From positions 1 through 64,000 of the forward strand of contig JAURFU010000001.1 in NCBI GenBank assembly GCA_030834165.1: a DNA stretch of 64,000 bases. The letters run 5' to 3'. This DNA is from Verrucomicrobiota bacterium (GTDB lineage Bacteria > Verrucomicrobiota > Verrucomicrobiia > Opitutales > UBA953). The notes beneath the pieces were generated by a model. It did not search any database. It had not been told where the DNA came from and saw only the letters and a list, made by a program, of their open reading frames with translations. Positions 39,484 through 50,150 of this stretch are shown piece by piece. Each line of letters starts with the position of its first letter. The first letter of the stretch is position 1. The translations under genes were made by a program, and so were the position numbers.

Positions 39484-40824
39484 ATGGAACCGACCAGATT
39501 CCTCGACGAAGCCGACCTGCTGGCTCAGGCCGAGGCTCGCGCCGGCGAGCATGGTTTCGTATCCTACCAGTTCGAAGTCCCCGAGCTCGATCCGTTGGCC
39601 GTGCTCGAGACGCTGGATGAGCCGGCGCCTCGCGGCTATTTCGAAAACCCTTCCCGCCGCCGCGCCCATGCCGCGGGGGCGCCGGTCCTCCAGTGGCGCG
39701 GACGTGGCGAACGCCGCTTCGCGGACGCGGATGCGTGGTTGCGCGAACTCGACGCCAGCCTGACTTCGGTCGGCCAACGTCCCCGCGTCATCGCCACGTT
39801 CCCGTTCTATCCCGGCACGGAGGACGAAGGCGCCGAGGCCCGGCTCTTCCTCCCGGGATGGCAGGTCGTGAGCGAAGACGGCATCACCATCGTCACGCTC
39901 GTCGAACTGGCCGGCGCCGGCTGCGCCGCCCGGCTCGCCATCCGCGCCGAGGGCTTCCGACGCTTTAGCTATCGCTCCACGCCCCCTTCGCCCCGCGCGC
40001 CGGTCCCGACCGTCCTGTCGGAAGTGGGCGGATCCTGGTTCCCGTCGGCGGTGCTGCGGGCGACCGAACTCATCAAGGAAGGCTCCTTCGAGAAGATCGT
40101 GCTATCGCGCGCCTTCGACTGGCGGCGCAACGAACCCTTCAGCACCTACGCCACCCTGCATCGTCTTCGCCGCGGCAACCCGCAGTGCCACACCTTCCTC
40201 GTCGACGAAGACGAAGGGGCGCTCGTCGGCGCCACGCCTGAGACGCTGCTTTCCCTCTTCGACGGCGCGGTCCGTTCCGAATCCGTGGCCGGCACCACGC
40301 GTCGCGGAGAATCGGCATCCGAAGACGCTTCGCTCGCCGAGGCCCTGCTGACCAGCGACAAGGACCGGCGCGAGCACACGGCGGTCACCGCCTCGATCCT
40401 GCGTCGTCTCCGGATGGTCGGCGTCCTCGCCGCCACCTCCCGCAACGCCGAACTGCTCCGGCTCGGCAACGTCATGCACCTCCGGACGCCCATCGAAGGC
40501 ATGATGCCGGCGGACCGGCGTTTCCTTGAGGTCGCGGGCGAACTGCATCCCACCCCGGCGGTCGGCGGCAAACCGCGCGCCCTCGCCCTTCCGTTCATCC
40601 CCGGCTTCGAACCTCATCAGCGCGGGCTCTACACCGGGGCGGTCGGCTGGGTGCGATCGGACGGACATTCCGGCAAGCTGTTCGTCGCCCTCCGATGCGC
40701 CCGCCTCAAGGGTTCCGCGGCCCGCGCCTTCGCCGGCGCCGGCATCGTGGCGGGATCCGACCCGGGCGCCGAAGCGACCGAGACCGAGATGAAGCTGCGC
40801 ACGATCCTCGAGGCGTTGATCTGA
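39484..40824 (+). CDS. menF: Isochorismate synthase (chorismate-binding)
   Basis: FEKIVLSRAFDWR, FLVDEDEGALVGATPETLLSLFDGAVRSESVAGTTRRGES, HPTPAVGGKPR, GLYTGAVGWVRSDGHSGKLFVALRCA, AGAGIVAGSDPGAEATETEMKLRTIL. Confidence 0.9.
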   Translation: MEPTRFLDEADLLAQAEARAGEHGFVSYQFEVPELDPLAVLETLDEPAPRGYFENPSRRRAHAAGAPVLQWRGRGERRFADADAWLRELDASLTSVGQRPRVIATFPFYPGTEDEGAEARLFLPGWQVVSEDGITIVTLVELAGAGCAARLAIRAEGFRRFSYRSTPPSPRAPVPTVLSEVGGSWFPSAVLRATELIKEGSFEKIVLSRAFDWRRNEPFSTYATLHRLRRGNPQCHTFLVDEDEGALVGATPETLLSLFDGAVRSESVAGTTRRGESASEDASLAEALLTSDKDRREHTAVTASILRRLRMVGVLAATSRNAELLRLGNVMHLRTPIEGMMPADRRFLEVAGELHPTPAVGGKPRALALPFIPGFEPHQRGLYTGAVGWVRSDGHSGKLFVALRCARLKGSAARAFAGAGIVAGSDPGAEATETEMKLRTILEALI

Positions 40825-40826
40825 AG

Positions 40827-41264
40827 ATGAAGGTCGTCCTGCAGCGCGTACTCTCCGGTTCGGTCAGCGTGGGCGGGGTGGTCATCGGCTCCATCGGCGC
40901 CGGGTACGTGCTGCTGGTCGGCATCGCCGCCGGGGACGATGAATCGACCGTCCGCCGCCTGGCCGCGGACGTCGCCAAGGCCCGACTGATGTCGGATCCG
41001 CAGGGCAGGATAGGCATCAACCTGAAGGACGCCGGCGCCGACGCCCTCGCCGTCAGCCAGTTCACGCTGCTCGCTGACTTCTCCAAAGGCAACCGGCCCG
41101 CCTTCAACGGCGCGGCCCGACCGGAGGTCGCCCGTCCGCTTTTCGACCTCTTCGTGACCGAACTTTCGGCGCGCCTCGGTCGTCCCGTGCGGACCGGCGT
41201 CTTCGGGGCGGACATGCGCGTCGAGATCGTCAACGACGGCCCCGTGACGGTCGTGCTGGAGTAG
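40827..41264 (+). CDS. dtd: D-aminoacyl-tRNA deacylase
   Basis: MKVVLQRVLSGSVSVGG; LAVSQFTLLADFSKGNRPAF; RTGVFGADMRVEIVNDGPVTVVLE. Confidence 0.96.
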   Translation: MKVVLQRVLSGSVSVGGVVIGSIGAGYVLLVGIAAGDDESTVRRLAADVAKARLMSDPQGRIGINLKDAGADALAVSQFTLLADFSKGNRPAFNGAARPEVARPLFDLFVTELSARLGRPVRTGVFGADMRVEIVNDGPVTVVLE

Positions 41265-41312
41265 TTTAGGCTTAACCTCGGGACGGGTTCGCCCTACCCC
41301 TCTGCTTCCTCC

Positions 41313-42067
<755 letters not shown>

Positions 42068-42071
<4 letters not shown>

Positions 42072-43420
42072 GCGACGGACGGCGGGACCGCCTTGGGCAT
42101 CACCAGGATCTTGTCCAGCCGATGGCCGTCCATGTCGACGACCTCGAACACATGGCCGAGCGCCTCCACGCGGTCGCCTTCGGCGGGGATGCGGCCGAGG
42201 GTACGCATGATGAATCCGGAGATCGCGGTGAAACGCCCGGAGCCTTCCCCGGGGAAACGTCCGACGATGCCGGTGGCTTCACGGAAATCATCCAAGGTCA
42301 CGATCGCGTCGACCAGCCAGCTGCCATCCTCGCGCCGGCGGACCGGCTTGGGCTGAGCGACGGGTGAGCCTTCGTTCGGCAGCTCGCCGACCACGGACTC
42401 GAGGACGTCGTTGAGCGAGACCACGCCGCGGACGCGGCCGAACTCGTCGGTCACCAGGGCGATGTGGATCTTGTCCTTGCGGAACTTCTCAAGGAGCTGC
42501 GTGCCCGTGCACTGCGGAGGGACGGTCGGCGGTTCGGTGAGCAGGTCCTTGATGGAAGCGCTGCCGACGAGCGAAAGGTTGGCCCAGAGCCGCTTCACCG
42601 AGATGACGCCCAGGGGCCGGTCGGGAGACCCCCGGTAGACGGGGAACCAGGTATGGCCGGAGGCGACGACCTTGCGCCAGTTGACTTCGTCGGAATCGTC
42701 GAGATTGAGCCAGACCACGCGATTGCTGGGCGTCATCAATCTATCCGCGGTGATAAGGTCGAGCGACAATGCGCCATGGACCATGCGATGCTCGGCCGCG
42801 TGCAGGACGCCCGAAGCCATGCCTTGGTCGACCATCATGCGCAGTTCGTCTTCGGACATCGTATCCTCCGGGGCCCGCTTGCGACCGAGCACGCGGAGGA
42901 TGATGTCGGCGAAGAAGCCGAGCGTGCTCACCAGCGGCGACGCCAGGAACGAGACGAGCATCATCGGTCGTGACAGGAGGACGGCCAGTCCCTCCGGGTC
43001 CGACAACCCGAGCCGCTTCGGCACGATCTCCGCGCAGATGATGGTCAGCGATCCGATCACGAACGAGACCCCCATCCGGGAGAGGTTCGCGGCGTTGTCA
43101 TGCAGCCAGGCGAACGAACTGGCCTCGAGGTGAGGCCGCAGGGCATCGGCGATCGGAGCTCCGCCGAAGGTGGCCGCGATGATGCTTCCGAAGGTGAGGC
43201 CGACCTGGACGGTCGAGAGGAACTTGGAAGGATTGGCCAAGAGCTCCAAGGCGGCCTTGGCCCCCTTGCTCCCATCCTCGGCCAGCCGCGTCAGGCGGCG
43301 ACGATTGGAGGAGACCAGCGCCATTTCCGAGAGCTCGAAAATGCCGATCGTCGCCCAGCAGGCCAATATGACGAATAATTCCACGAAAACAGCCCTACGG
43401 CTGGCCGGACGAACAGTCAA
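42068..43420 (-). CDS. CNNM-domain/CBS-domain transporter-like protein (HlyC/CorC-associated family)
   Basis: [36 protein letters not shown] pair ([10 protein letters not shown]..., [27 protein letters not shown]); CorC/HlyC C-terminal domain. Confidence 0.9.
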
Positions 43421-43463
43421 ATCCGCTTGTTCACCCCCACTCTTGGCCTAGGTTAAACCCTCG

Positions 43464-45074
43464 ATGGCGACCCATTTCGAGGCAATCATCGTCGGCAGCG
43501 GCATCGGCGGACTGAGTTTTGCGCTCAATCTGGCCGAACGCGGCCACGCGGTCGCGATCGTCACCAAGAAGACCAGTTCAGAGTCGAACACCAACTGGGC
43601 CCAAGGCGGCATCGCCTGCGTCACCGACCAGACCGACGATTTCGCCAGCCACGTCCAGGATACCCTGACCGCCGGGGACGGCCTCTGCGACCTCGCGGCC
43701 GTCCGTCACATCATCGAAGCCGGTCCGGCCCGGGTGGCCGAGCTCATCGCCTGGGGCGTACGGTTCGAGAACGGCGCCGACGGCCGGCCGGACCTCGGGC
43801 GCGAAGGCGGCCACTCGAAGCGAAGGATCCTGCATGCGCGCGACATGACCGGCCGGGCCATCGAATCCGCCCTGCTCCGCGCCATCTCCCGCTCGGCTCG
43901 GGTGACGATGCTGGAACACCACCTCGCGATCGACCTGATCACCCGCGGGAAGCTCGGCCACTGCCCCGTTGGGGCCCCCGAGGACCGCGCGCTCGGGCTC
44001 CACGTGCTCGACACCAAGTCAGGAAGGGTGGAGACGCTTTCCGCCTCCGCGGTCGTGCTCGCGACCGGAGGCACGGGCCAGGTCTATCAGTTCACGACGA
44101 ACCCGGACATCGCGACCGGCGACGGCATCGCGATGGCTTATCGCGCCGGCGCCGAAGTCCGCGACATGGAGATGGTCCAGTTCCATCCCACGGCGCTGAA
44201 AGCACCCGACGGCGGACGCGCCCTCATCTCCGAAGCCGTCCGCGGCGAGGGCGCGATCCTGCGCGACCTGAATCAACGCGCTTTCATGAGGGATTTCCAT
44301 GCGCTGGGCGACCTCGCCCCGCGTGACATCGTCGCCCGGGCGATCGACTCGGTGATGAAGAAGGACGGAGCGCCGCACGTGCTGCTCGACGCCACGCAGG
44401 TCGCCAAGGGACACCTGCCCGAACGCTTCCCGCACATCCATGAGACCTGTCGCAAAGCCGGCTTCGATCTCGCCACCGAGCCGGTCCCGGTCGTGCCCGC
44501 CGCCCACTACCTCTGCGGCGGCGTGGCCACCGACCTCCGCGGCCAGACGACCTTGGCCGGCCTGTTCGCCGTCGGCGAAGTCGCCTGCACCGGCCTGCAC
44601 GGGGCCAACCGCCTCGCGTCCAATTCGCTCCTGGAAGCCGTCGTGCTCGCCTATGACGGCGCCGCCGCGGCCCATGAGGAGATCGTCCGGACCGCCGCGC
44701 CCTCCGGCGTCCTGCCCGCCTGGATCGACGGTTCGGCCGGCGACCCCGATGAGCGCGTCGTGCTGACGCATAACTGGGACGAACTCCGCCGCACGATGTG
44801 GGACTACGTCGGCATCGTACGTTCGACCAAGCGCCTCCAGCGCGCGCGAACCCGCGTCGGCACGCTCTCCGACGAGATCCGGGAATACTACTGGAATTTC
44901 CGCGTTGAACCGAGGCTGCTCGAACTGCGCAACCTCATCCAGGTGGCCGAGCTCATCATCGACTGCGCGCTGCAGCGCCGCGAGAGCCGCGGCCTCCACT
45001 TCACCCTCGATTATCCGACGAAGCTGGCCGAAGCCCGGCACACTTCCGTCCGTCGTCCCCTCGGCCGAGCATGA
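43464..45074 (+). CDS. nadB: L-aspartate oxidase
   Basis: IIVGSGIGGLSFALNLAERGHAVAIVTK; NTNWAQGGIACV; GANRLASNSLLEAVV. Confidence 0.95.
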   Translation: MATHFEAIIVGSGIGGLSFALNLAERGHAVAIVTKKTSSESNTNWAQGGIACVTDQTDDFASHVQDTLTAGDGLCDLAAVRHIIEAGPARVAELIAWGVRFENGADGRPDLGREGGHSKRRILHARDMTGRAIESALLRAISRSARVTMLEHHLAIDLITRGKLGHCPVGAPEDRALGLHVLDTKSGRVETLSASAVVLATGGTGQVYQFTTNPDIATGDGIAMAYRAGAEVRDMEMVQFHPTALKAPDGGRALISEAVRGEGAILRDLNQRAFMRDFHALGDLAPRDIVARAIDSVMKKDGAPHVLLDATQVAKGHLPERFPHIHETCRKAGFDLATEPVPVVPAAHYLCGGVATDLRGQTTLAGLFAVGEVACTGLHGANRLASNSLLEAVVLAYDGAAAAHEEIVRTAAPSGVLPAWIDGSAGDPDERVVLTHNWDELRRTMWDYVGIVRSTKRLQRARTRVGTLSDEIREYYWNFRVEPRLLELRNLIQVAELIIDCALQRRESRGLHFTLDYPTKLAEARHTSVRRPLGRA

Positions 45075-45985
45075 GGATCGCCATCGTCGGAACCGGCGCC
45101 TTGGGCGGCTGGTATGCGGGACTGCTGGCCGAAGCCGGCCATGAGGTGCATTGCCTGGCCCGGAGCGACCATGAGGTGATCAGCCGCGACGGGCTCATGC
45201 TTCGTCACGAAGGCACCCAGCGGGTCGTCCGGGTCGCTTCGGCGACCGCCGAAGCCGCTCAGATCGGCCCCTGCGACCTGGTGGTCGTCACGATCAAATC
45301 CACTTCCAACGAAGCCCTGCCTTCGCTCGTGGGTCCTTTGCTCGGAAAGCAGACCTTGGTGGTGACCCTGCAGAACGGCATGGGCAACGTGGAAGCGCTC
45401 GCGCAGCTCCTGCCCGCGGAACGCATCGTCGCCGGCCTTTGCTTCGTCTGCATCAACCGACTGGCTCCGGCCGTCATCGACACGACGTTGGCCGGCTACG
45501 TGCGCATGGCGGCCGCGGAAGGCCCCGTCAATCCGGCCGTCCGGAAGTGCGTCGAGGTCTTCGCGACCGCCGGCGTGGATTGCCAAGCCGAGGCCTCATT
45601 GGAAGCGGTCCTCTGGAAGAAGCTGTGCTGGAACATCCCCTTCAACGGGCTTTCGATCGCCGGCGGCGGCGTCACGACGGACCTGATCCTGGCCGATCCT
45701 GCGCTCAACGAACGGGCCTACCTGCTCATGAAGGAAGTCCAGGCGGCCGCGGTCGCCCATGGGCACGGCTTCGAAGACTCTCACATCAAACGCCAGTTCG
45801 TGGTGACGGTCGGGATGGGTCCCTATCGTCCGTCGAGCCTCATCGACTTCCTCGAAGGCCGTGAGGTCGAAGTGAACGGCATCTGGGGCGAGCCGCTGCG
45901 TCGCGGCCTGGCCGCCGGCGTCGCGATGCCGGAGACGCAGAGACTGGTCGGTGACATCAAGGCGCGTCTGGCCGCGCGCAAGTAA
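45071..45985 (+). CDS. panE: 2-dehydropantoate 2-reductase (ketopantoate reductase family)
   Basis: MRIAIVGTGALGGWYAGLLAEAGHEVHCLAR; LWKKLCWNIPFNGLSI; MGPYRPSSLIDFLEGREVEVNGIWGEPLRRG. Confidence 0.88.
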   Translation: MRIAIVGTGALGGWYAGLLAEAGHEVHCLARSDHEVISRDGLMLRHEGTQRVVRVASATAEAAQIGPCDLVVVTIKSTSNEALPSLVGPLLGKQTLVVTLQNGMGNVEALAQLLPAERIVAGLCFVCINRLAPAVIDTTLAGYVRMAAAEGPVNPAVRKCVEVFATAGVDCQAEASLEAVLWKKLCWNIPFNGLSIAGGGVTTDLILADPALNERAYLLMKEVQAAAVAHGHGFEDSHIKRQFVVTVGMGPYRPSSLIDFLEGREVEVNGIWGEPLRRGLAAGVAMPETQRLVGDIKARLAARK

Positions 45986-45991
45986 GACGCC

Positions 45992-46453
45992 TCAGCGGAC
46001 GAGCGGCGCCTTGCCAAGTTCGGTGATTTTACGACCCGTCTCTTCAGCCACGCGATCCTTGCTCAGGAAGCTCAGCAGGGTGCCTTGGGCCACCTGGGTC
46101 GTGAACAACACTTTCCCGCCGCGTGCCCTGAGCATGATTCGGAGAGTCACCCGAGCGCGGCCATCCCTGGAAAGGTCGGTTTCAGGAACCCAGGCACCCT
46201 CAAGCGTGGCATCGGCTCCGGCCTCCTCGACGGCGTCCTGGTATCCCAGCTTGCGCAGACCGCGGACCGCGGAGTCATGGGCGGCCTCCCCGCATCGCTT
46301 CATCTCATCCGTGAAGCTTCCGGCCGGCTCATGGACGAAGATTCTCCTGATTTCCTGAGGGTGCTTGTCCTGCGCTGGAATCACGGAGCAACCAGACAGG
46401 AATGCCGTCAGGGCCATGTAAAGCGCGGTCAAAGACTGCCCTGCTCGGTGCAT
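45992..46453 (-). CDS. Predicted lipoprotein, unknown function
   Basis: N-terminal hydrophobic stretch and lipobox (LTAFLSGC). Confidence 0.6.
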   Translation of the reverse strand: MHRAGQSLTALYMALTAFLSGCSVIPAQDKHPQEIRRIFVHEPAGSFTDEMKRCGEAAHDSAVRGLRKLGYQDAVEEAGADATLEGAWVPETDLSRDGRARVTLRIMLRARGGKVLFTTQVAQGTLLSFLSKDRVAEETGRKITELGKAPLVR

Positions 46454-46545
46454 AAGTTGTTTATTACCCGTTCTCGCCCTGCGTCCAGCAGGGACATGAT
46501 AGGACGGGTTGACCTTTGCCCCCGGTGAAGGTCCCCTCTCCGCCC

Positions 46546-47601
46546 ATGGCCCGAGTCCAAGCCGTCACTTTCGACCTCGCAGGCACCCTGCTCTTCCCCC
46601 ACCCCTCGGTGGGTTCGGTCTACGCGGCCTGCGCCAAGGCGCACGGCGTCGAGACCGAGGCGGCCGTCCTGGACGCGGCTTTTCCGCTCGCGTTCAAAGG
46701 TGGCCCGAAGAACGCGAAACCGGAGGCGTTCTGGCGGGAGGTCGTCCAGCGCTGCTTCGGCCCGACCCTTCCCTCGTCCAGGAGCGAAGCCGTCTTCCGG
46801 GCCTGCTGGGAGGCCTTCGCGAAGCCTGACTCTTGGCGACTCGCCCCGGGCACCCTCCAGGCGATCTCGGCCATCCGTTTCCTCGGCGTACGCGTCGGCG
46901 TGCTCTCGAACGCGGACTCGCGGATGAGGCAGGTCCTCGAAGGGCATGGGCTCATGAAGCATCTCGATGGGGTCTTCCTGTCCGCCGAGACCGGCCATGC
47001 GAAACCAGACGCCCGTGCCTTCGGGCAGGCGGCGCGGGCGCTGGGCGGGGCGGTCTCCGGGCTCGTCCATTTCGGCGACAGCCCCGTCGAAGACGGCGAA
47101 GGCGCCCGTGACGCCGGCGCGACCGGCGTGGTCGTCGGCGGCGCGTACGCCCCGGAACGTTGCCTGCGTAACGACCGGATCTCCGAAGCCCCTTACGCGG
47201 TGCGGGCCCTGCTGACCGAAGGCAAACTCAAGGGCAAGTTCTCCCGTACGGTCCAGAACCTGATCGCCAACCTCCGCGGCCTGCCGGAGGATCGCGGGCG
47301 TTCGAGCGACCGTCCGATGAAGAGCATCGACGATGCGGTCCAGGACGCCTTCAAGAAACTGCGCCTGGACAAGCCCGTGCCGGAGACCGCCATCGTGGCC
47401 CATTGGCCGGAACTGTTGCCCCTCAAGCTCGCCAGACGCTCGGCGCCGTTGCGCGTCCTCGAAGGCGGCAAGCTCGTCGTGCAGTGCGAAAATTCGGTGG
47501 TGAAGTCGGAGATCCGCTTCCACGAACGCGCGATGCTGGCGAAGATCCGGCTCCTGCGTGGCTGCCAGGAGATCCGCGCCATCAGCTTCGTCAACGCCTG
47601 A
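46546..47601 (+). CDS. HDHD3/DREG-2-like HAD-family protein fused to a DUF721/DciA-like C-terminal domain
   Basis: N-term VTFDLAGTLLFPHPSVGSVYAACAKAHGVE...VGVLSNADSRM...AKPDARAF...VHFGDSPVEDGEGARDAGATGVVV; C-term SIDDAVQDAFKKLRLDKPVPETAIVAHWPELLPLKLARRSAPLRVLEGGKLVVQCENSVVKSEIRFHERAMLAKIRLLRGCQEIRAISFV. One uninterrupted frame. Confidence 0.75.
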   Translation: MARVQAVTFDLAGTLLFPHPSVGSVYAACAKAHGVETEAAVLDAAFPLAFKGGPKNAKPEAFWREVVQRCFGPTLPSSRSEAVFRACWEAFAKPDSWRLAPGTLQAISAIRFLGVRVGVLSNADSRMRQVLEGHGLMKHLDGVFLSAETGHAKPDARAFGQAARALGGAVSGLVHFGDSPVEDGEGARDAGATGVVVGGAYAPERCLRNDRISEAPYAVRALLTEGKLKGKFSRTVQNLIANLRGLPEDRGRSSDRPMKSIDDAVQDAFKKLRLDKPVPETAIVAHWPELLPLKLARRSAPLRVLEGGKLVVQCENSVVKSEIRFHERAMLAKIRLLRGCQEIRAISFVNA

Positions 47602-47994
47602 TCAGTTGGCCTTCGGCTCGAAGGGACGCTGGAAGACGTCCTTGAAGTCGTAGACGTCCTTGAAGTCCTCGAGGTCGTCTTCCTCGGAGCGGCCGAACAG
47701 ACCGGTCTCGATGATATTGAAGACCACGTTGCCGACGTCGACCGACCTGCGGAGGCCCCAGTTATGCAGCAAAGGATAGGACATCGGGCCGTAGGTCTCG
47801 AGGACGTGCTGGCGGAAGCCCTCGAGCAGCTGCGGACCGGAGACGTGACGGTTCACTATGCTCTTCCCTTTCTTGGGTTCGCCGTGGACGATTTTCTGGG
47901 CGTGATCGAGGCCGAGGCGCACGACGTCGTAAGCCTGTGGCTGATAACGTGCGTCCTTCTGGCGGATGAGTCTGACGGCTTCGTCGAAATCCAT
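47602..47994 (-). CDS. Minf_1886-family protein
   Basis: MDFDEAVRLIRQKDARYQPQAYDVVRLGLDHAQ...HVSGPQLLEGFRQHVLETYGPMSYPLLHNWGLRRSVDVGNVVFNIIETGLFG. Confidence 0.85.
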   Translation of the reverse strand: MDFDEAVRLIRQKDARYQPQAYDVVRLGLDHAQKIVHGEPKKGKSIVNRHVSGPQLLEGFRQHVLETYGPMSYPLLHNWGLRRSVDVGNVVFNIIETGLFGRSEEDDLEDFKDVYDFKDVFQRPFEPKAN

Positions 47995-47996
47995 GG

Positions 47997-49100
47997 TCAG
48001 AGCTTGGCGAGTTCGGCCAGGAGGCGGGAGTTCTGAGCTTCGGTGCCGACCGTCAGGCGCAGCCATCCGGCCATGCCGTAGCCGCGCAGGGGCCGCACGA
48101 TCACGCCGGCCTTCTGCAGGACTCCGAAGGCTTCTTCGGCCTTGGGAATCTGGGCGGCCAGGAAGTTGGCCTTGCCGTCGATGTAAGCGAAGCCCAGCCG
48201 CCGCAGGCCTTCGGCGAGCTGGGCGAGTCCGATGGCGTTGACCTCACGGGTGCGCCGGAGGAAGGCCTCGTCGTCGAGCGCCGCCTCGGCGGCGGCCAAG
48301 GCCGGGAGGTTCACGTTGAAGGGCTGGCGGACTCGGTTCAGCAGGCCGCAGGCTTCGGTCGAACCCATTATGTAACCGACGCGCAAACCTGCCAGCCCGT
48401 ACGCCTTGGAGAAAGTGCGGGAAAGAACCACCTTACGTCCGGCCTTGAGCATCGGACGGAGATCGGCCGAGCTCTCGAGGTATTCGGCATATGCCTCATC
48501 GAGGCAGAAGATGACGTCTTCGGGGAGCGACGCGGCGAAAGCCAGGATCTCGGCCGGATCGTCGGTGCCGCCGGTCGGATTGTTGGGGCTGGCGAGGAAG
48601 ACGATGCGGGTGCGCGGCGTCACGGCGGCGCGCATGGCCTTGAGGTCATGGCGGAAGCCAGGCATCGGCACTTCGACCGGCGTGGCGCCGTAGAGCATCG
48701 TCGCCAGCTTGTAGACGATGAAGGCCTGCGAACCGAAGACCACCTCGTCGCCCGGCCGCAGGAAAGCCTGCGCCAACAAGATCATCACTTCGTTCGAACC
48801 GTTGCCGATGACGAAGTTGCCGGGAGCGAGGTCCCATTTCGAGGCGAGCTTCTCCCGCAGGAAAGTACAGCCGCCGTCCGGGTAGAGATGGCTCTGATCA
48901 AGGGCCTTCCGGGCGGCCGCCAGACCCAGGGGCGAAGGGCCGAGCGGGTTCTCGTTGGAGGCGAGCTTGATGACCGCGCCCGGGTCGAGGCCGAATTCGC
49001 GGGCGACGACCTCGATGGGTCGGCCGGCCTCGTAGACGGGCTGCGTCAGCACGGGTCGATTGGCGAGGTCGGCGTAGGTGGCCATGCGTGGGACACTCAT
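47997..49100 (-). CDS. hisC: Histidinol-phosphate aminotransferase
   Basis: IKLASNENPLGPSPLGLAAARKAL; FLASPNNPTGG; SRTFSKAYGLAGLRVGY (PLP Lys). Start 49100 or 49085, not 49550. Confidence 0.92.
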   Translation of the reverse strand: MSVPRMATYADLANRPVLTQPVYEAGRPIEVVAREFGLDPGAVIKLASNENPLGPSPLGLAAARKALDQSHLYPDGGCTFLREKLASKWDLAPGNFVIGNGSNEVMILLAQAFLRPGDEVVFGSQAFIVYKLATMLYGATPVEVPMPGFRHDLKAMRAAVTPRTRIVFLASPNNPTGGTDDPAEILAFAASLPEDVIFCLDEAYAEYLESSADLRPMLKAGRKVVLSRTFSKAYGLAGLRVGYIMGSTEACGLLNRVRQPFNVNLPALAAAEAALDDEAFLRRTREVNAIGLAQLAEGLRRLGFAYIDGKANFLAAQIPKAEEAFGVLQKAGVIVRPLRGYGMAGWLRLTVGTEAQNSRLLAELAKL

Positions 49101-49182
49101 GCGGGAAAATGCCCGCAAGGCAAGCGTCCGCGTGACGCCTCCCCGCTTGCCAGCAACAGGGACGGCAGGTAGACGAACCCCC

Positions 49183-50148
49183 ATGAAGATCATCGTCACG
49201 GGAGCCTCCGGATTCCTCGGCCGCGAAGCCTGCCTCGCCGCCTTGCGCCGCGGCCATGAGGTGCTGGCGCTGGGCGGGTCTCGCGCGCCCGTCATTCCTG
49301 GCGTCGCCCAGGCCCGCGCCTTCGACCTCTGCTCCGAGGCGGCGTTGGAGACGCTCGTCCTGGAAGAGTTCCCGCACGCCGTGGTCCACTGCGCGGCCCT
49401 GCCCACGATCGAGAGCTGCCTGGCCGACCCGGCGCGCGCCAAGGCCCTCAACGCCGATGTCCCGAAGAAACTCGCCCAGCTCTGCTTCCACCTCGGCGCC
49501 AAGCTCGTGCACCTTTCCACCGACACCGTCTTCGACGGCGAGGCCGGCAACTACCAGCACACCGACCGTCCCAAGCCTCTGAACCTATACGGAGAGACGA
49601 AGGCGGCCGCGGAGGTCGAAGTCCTTAAGTTCGGCCGTGAGCACGCCGCGGTGCTGCGCACCTCGCCCATCATCGGCAACTCCGTGACCGGCGACCGCGG
49701 GCTGCACGAACGTCTCTTCGTCTCCTGGCGCGAAGGCAAACCCACCCCGCTCTTCACCGATGAGATCCGCCAGCCGGTGGAAGTCTCGAACCTCGCCGAC
49801 GTGACGATCGAACTCTGCGAACGCAACAACCTTTCGGGCCTCTATCACTGGGCCGGCACGGAGGCCATGAGCCGTCACGAGATCGGCGTACGGATCGCCC
49901 GCCACTTCGGACTGGATGCCGACCAGTTGGTCCGCCCCATCTCCCGGGCCGAAGTGCCTTCCGCCGCCGCCCGCCCTCGTGACCTGAGCCTGCGGCTGCA
50001 TCCCCTGGCGGGCAAATTACGCACCGCCGCCCAATCCTTCGAAGATCAGCTGGCCCAGCTGCGCGTTCCGCGCGGCAGCGAGGACTGGTACGAGCAGGTG
50101 ACCGGCCGAAAGGTCGTGCGTCGCCTTGAAAAGGGCGTAGACTTCTGA
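49183..50148 (+). CDS. NAD-dependent epimerase/RmlD-like sugar nucleotide reductase (SDR)
   Basis: MKIIVTGASGFLGREACL; LVHLSTDTVFDGEAGNY; LNLYGETKAAAEVEVL (YxxxK). Confidence 0.82.
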   Translation: MKIIVTGASGFLGREACLAALRRGHEVLALGGSRAPVIPGVAQARAFDLCSEAALETLVLEEFPHAVVHCAALPTIESCLADPARAKALNADVPKKLAQLCFHLGAKLVHLSTDTVFDGEAGNYQHTDRPKPLNLYGETKAAAEVEVLKFGREHAAVLRTSPIIGNSVTGDRGLHERLFVSWREGKPTPLFTDEIRQPVEVSNLADVTIELCERNNLSGLYHWAGTEAMSRHEIGVRIARHFGLDADQLVRPISRAEVPSAAARPRDLSLRLHPLAGKLRTAAQSFEDQLAQLRVPRGSEDWYEQVTGRKVVRRLEKGVDF

Positions 50149-50150
50149 GC

